NCBI RefSeq assembly: GCF_035277725.1
Contig: NZ_DATEJY010000063.1
Location: forward strand, 1 to 43,377
From: Dyella_B sp035277725
GTDB lineage: Bacteria > Pseudomonadota > Gammaproteobacteria > Xanthomonadales > Rhodanobacteraceae
Direction: 5' to 3'
DNA: 43,377 nucleotides
In this document: positions 41,195-43,377 of the stretch, piece by piece
Layout of the letters: every line of letters starts with the position of its first letter
Numbering within the stretch: position 1 is the stretch's first letter
Made by a program: the position numbers and the translations under genes
Notes under the pieces: generated by a model
The model's input: the letters and a program-made list of their open reading frames with translations, nothing else
Database searches by the model: none
What the model was told of the DNA's origin: nothing

Positions 41195-41775
41195 GCCGCC
41201 TTCTCCTGGTGCTGTTCGAAATGAGTGATTGCGTCGTTGTGCTGCAGCAGAAAGCCGAGCTGGTCGACGCCGTTGAGCAGGCAATGCCGCGCGAAGGGTT
41301 CGAGCTGGAAGCGGATGCGTCCACCGTCAGGCAATTCGATCGCCTGCTCGCGCACGTCGATGGAAAGCTCGATGCCGGGGTTCTTCAGCAGCCAGCGGTG
41401 CTCGGCCTCGTCCAGCACGATGGCGAACAGGCCGTTCTTCAGCGCGTTGCCGCGGAAGATGTCGGCGATCTCGCTGCACAGCACGGCCTGGATGCCGTAA
41501 TCGAGCAAGGCCCACGGCGCATGTTCGCGCGAAGAACCGCAACCGAAATTGCGGCCGGCCACGAGAATCGAGCAGCCTTTCGCTTCCGGTTTGTTGAGCG
41601 GGAAGGCTGGGTTGTCGCTGCCGTCCTGGGCGTAGCGCCAGTCGTTGAAGCAGAACTTGCCCAGGCCGGCGCGCTCGGTGGTGGTGAGGAAACGCGCCGG
41701 GATGATGCGGTCGGTGTCGATGTTTTCGTCCAGCAGGACTGCTGTGCGGGAATGAATGCGGGTGATGGGTTTCAT
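41191..41775 (-). CDS. leuD: 3-isopropylmalate dehydratase small subunit
   Basis: A 194-residue small subunit (201 in E. coli): DTDRIIPARFL and NFGCGSSREHAPWAL are the LeuD signatures. With LeuC it isomerises 2- to 3-isopropylmalate. I chose ATG at 41775 with GGAG 7 bases upstream; a TTG at 41781 is in the longer frame. The 142-base gap to leuC, filled by a repeat, breaks the usual tight spacing. Confidence 0.96.
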   Translation of the reverse strand: MKPITRIHSRTAVLLDENIDTDRIIPARFLTTTERAGLGKFCFNDWRYAQDGSDNPAFPLNKPEAKGCSILVAGRNFGCGSSREHAPWALLDYGIQAVLCSEIADIFRGNALKNGLFAIVLDEAEHRWLLKNPGIELSIDVREQAIELPDGGRIRFQLEPFARHCLLNGVDQLGFLLQHNDAITHFEQHQEKAA

Positions 41776-41808
41776 AGCCAAACTCCAGCAAAGCGAGCCT
41801 CCTCTCCC

Positions 41809-41901
41809 CGTTGGGGAGAGGATTGAGGTGAGGGGGAGCGCTTCGTATGAAGCGCGTGGCGAGGTTGGCCCCTCACCCCAGCCCTCTCCCCGGAGGGGAG
41901 C
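41809..41901. repeat. Palindromic repeat between leuC and leuD
   Basis: Two nested small stems (CCTCTCCCCGTTGGGGAGAGG and CCTCTCCCCGGAGGGGAG-like) sit at the ends of a larger inverted repeat: TTGAGGTGAGGGG at the left pairs with CCCCTCACCCCAG at the right. It is a third repeat class in this window, different from the GTAG doublets, and is typical of intergenic repeats in many GC-rich proteobacteria. Confidence 0.75.
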
Positions 41902-41917
41902 GGGAGTGAGATCGCGT

Positions 41918-43330
41918 TCATGCAGCCACCTCCGTCAGGTATTCGCGTGGATCGGCAATCGCACCGGCAATCGCGGATGCAGCGGCGGTGGCGGGGCTGG
42001 CCAGCACGGTGCGCGCGCCCTTGCCCTGGCGGCCTTCGAAATTGCGATTGGACGTGCTTACTACCAACTGGCCGGGTTGTGCGAGGTCGCCGTTCATGGC
42101 GATGCACATCGAGCAGCCGGGAATGCGCCATTCCGCGCCGGCAGCCAGGAACACTTCGTGCAGGCCTTCCTTCTCCGCATCGCGACGCACAGCTTCGGAG
42201 CCAGGCACGACCAGCACGCGCACACCCTTGGCGACGTGGCGGCCGCGCATCACGTTGGCGGCTTCGCGCAGATCGGACAGGCGCGAGTTGGTGCAGCTGC
42301 CGATGAACACGACGTCGACCGACGTGCCCTGCATCGGCTGATTCGCCTTTGCCTGCATGTAGTCCAGCGCGCGTTGCTCGACCGCATTGCGTGCGGCGGG
42401 CACGGGCTTGTCCATCGCAATCGCCATGCCCGGATGAGTACCGTAGGTGACAGTGGGACGGATCTGGCGGGCGTCGATGCGCACTTCGCGGTCGTACTTG
42501 GCACCTTCGTCGCTGCACAGCCCGCGCCAGTGTTGTACGGCGGCATCCCATGCCGCACCTTGCGGTGCACGCGGGCGGCCTTTCAGCCAGGCGAAGGTGG
42601 TTTCGTCCGGCGCGATCAAGCCGGCACGCGCGCCGGCTTCGATCGACATGTTGCACACCGTCATGCGCTCTTCCATCGACAGCGCTTCGATCGCCTCGCC
42701 GCGATACTCGAGCACGTAGCCGGTGCCGCCGTCGACGCCGATCTCGCCGATGATGTGCAGGATCAAGTCCTTTGCACCGACGCCGCGCGGCAGCTTGCCG
42801 TCGACGTGGATGGCGAAGGTTTTCGGCTTGCGCTGCAGCAGGCATTGCGTGGCCATCACATGGCCGACTTCGGTGGTACCGATGCCGAATGCCAGCGCAC
42901 CAAATGCGCCGTGGGTGGAGGTGTGGCTGTCGCCGCAGACGATCGTCATGCCCGGCTGGGTAGCGCCCAATTCGGGGCCGATCACGTGCACGATGCCGCG
43001 ATCGCTGCTGTCCCACCCATACAGCTGCACACCGAATTCGCTGCAATTGGCTTCCAGCTGCGCGACCTGCGCTTTCGCTTCGGCGTTGGCGTACGGACGC
43101 TCGCCGTTCGCCGCCGCCGGCAACGTGGGCGTGGAGTGATCCAGCGTCGCGAGCGTGCGATCCGGACGGCGCAGTTTCAAACCGCGCGAGCGCAATTCGC
43201 TGAACGCCTGCGGCGAAGTGACTTCATGCACCAGGTGCAGATCGATATACAGCACGGCCGGCGTATCGGCCGTTTCGGGCGCTACGACATGAGCGTCCCA
43301 GATCTTCTCGAATAACGTGCGGGCGCTCAT
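41918..43330 (-). CDS. leuC: 3-isopropylmalate dehydratase large subunit
   Basis: A 470-residue aconitase-family protein (466 in E. coli). Iron-sulphur ligands are one Cys in IGSCTNSRLSD and two in GCSMCIAMN. Early blocks YIDLHLVHEVTSPQAF and VCGDSHTSTHGAFGALAFGIG are conserved. Start ATG at 43330, inside the stop codon of the gene before it (ATGA), with AAGGAGG upstream. It is the first full gene of the leu-ilv unit here. Confidence 0.97.
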   Translation of the reverse strand: MSARTLFEKIWDAHVVAPETADTPAVLYIDLHLVHEVTSPQAFSELRSRGLKLRRPDRTLATLDHSTPTLPAAANGERPYANAEAKAQVAQLEANCSEFGVQLYGWDSSDRGIVHVIGPELGATQPGMTIVCGDSHTSTHGAFGALAFGIGTTEVGHVMATQCLLQRKPKTFAIHVDGKLPRGVGAKDLILHIIGEIGVDGGTGYVLEYRGEAIEALSMEERMTVCNMSIEAGARAGLIAPDETTFAWLKGRPRAPQGAAWDAAVQHWRGLCSDEGAKYDREVRIDARQIRPTVTYGTHPGMAIAMDKPVPAARNAVEQRALDYMQAKANQPMQGTSVDVVFIGSCTNSRLSDLREAANVMRGRHVAKGVRVLVVPGSEAVRRDAEKEGLHEVFLAAGAEWRIPGCSMCIAMNGDLAQPGQLVVSTSNRNFEGRQGKGARTVLASPATAAASAIAGAIADPREYLTEVAA

Positions 43331-43377
43331 GCCGCCTCCTTTGCGGTGGTGGTCTCAACGTGGGTCAGCCAGCCGTA
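43327..43377 (-). CDS. 3' end of an unidentified gene upstream of leuC
   Basis: The last 16 codons and stop of a frame entering from the right edge (ends YGWLTHVETTTAKEAA). Its TGA overlaps the leuC ATG, and the AAGGAGG in its last codons is the leuC ribosome binding site. That makes it very likely a real gene coupled to leuC, but the tail is too short to name; leuA or a regulator would be plausible. Confidence 0.5.
   Translation of the reverse strand, partial: YGWLTHVETTTAKEAA

Noticed and set aside
41756..43315. 519-residue plus-strand frame opposite leuC
   Set aside because: A shadow of leuC with no domain I recognise, and a composition typical of antisense frames.
1..43377. CRISPR arrays, tRNA genes, insertion sequences, prophage or integrase genes
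   Set aside because: I looked for direct-repeat arrays, tRNA-like ends and transposase frames and found none; the palindromic repeats are isolated REP-like elements.

Overview
The window looks like chromosomal DNA of a GC-rich gammaproteobacterium of the Xanthomonadales, probably Rhodanobacteraceae (Dyella, Rhodanobacter or Luteibacter type). This is inferred from gene content (DUF1820 protein, stand-alone GspE/PilB-type ATPase, a leuCDB-ilvC-ilvGM-ilvA cluster as in xanthomonads) and from intergenic palindromic repeats starting with GTAG; no database search was possible. Nearly all of it is core housekeeping sequence. I see no insertion sequence, prophage, tRNA or CRISPR array.

Layout. The left edge is the 3' end of a 5S rRNA and its terminator. 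Then come a rhomboid protease and a DUF1820 protein (+), a glutamine amidotransferase and a GspE/PilB-like ATPase (-), and glyQ-glyS (+). An XRE/CI-like regulator (-) with a candidate palindromic operator faces a YbaY-type lipoprotein (+). Next on the minus strand are a GDSL autotransporter esterase, tex, a GYF-RDD membrane protein and mnmG.

The 16.67-17.46 kb interval is the most unusual part. It holds two good matches to the sigma-54 (-24/-12) promoter on the + strand, about 410 bp apart. The first precedes a non-coding stretch of about 119 nt that ends in a strong intrinsic terminator (candidate small RNA). The second precedes a 61-residue protein gene, with a CRP/Clp-like site next to the promoter and an inverted repeat where an enhancer-binding protein could sit. 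A possible Cys-containing 36-residue ORF lies on the opposite strand.

From 17.5 to 24.9 kb are pepN (-), then galM with a PLP-dependent dehydratase/racemase, a haem-oxygenase-fold protein, an ACT-V4R protein and tag (all +). A small LptA-like gene is bracketed by two related REP doublets, one of which supplies its stop codon. A minus-strand biotin operon follows: bioB-bioF-trhO-bioH-bioC. It contains a tRNA hydroxylase gene whose 3' end is made of a repeat element. A candidate operator lies before bioB, and upstream are a four-Cys SufR-like regulator and a periplasmic four-helix-type protein.

The right part holds a TM2-like small membrane protein and comF (+), ubiA (-), a FosX-like VOC protein (+), and a long minus-strand branched-chain amino-acid cluster read leuC-leuD-leuB-ilvC-VOC-ilvG-ilvM-ilvA. 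Together these genes make leucine from 2-isopropylmalate and isoleucine/valine from threonine and pyruvate. Many neighbours overlap by ATGA, which points to translational coupling. The gap at 32933-33226, just under 300 bases, shows nothing I can name.
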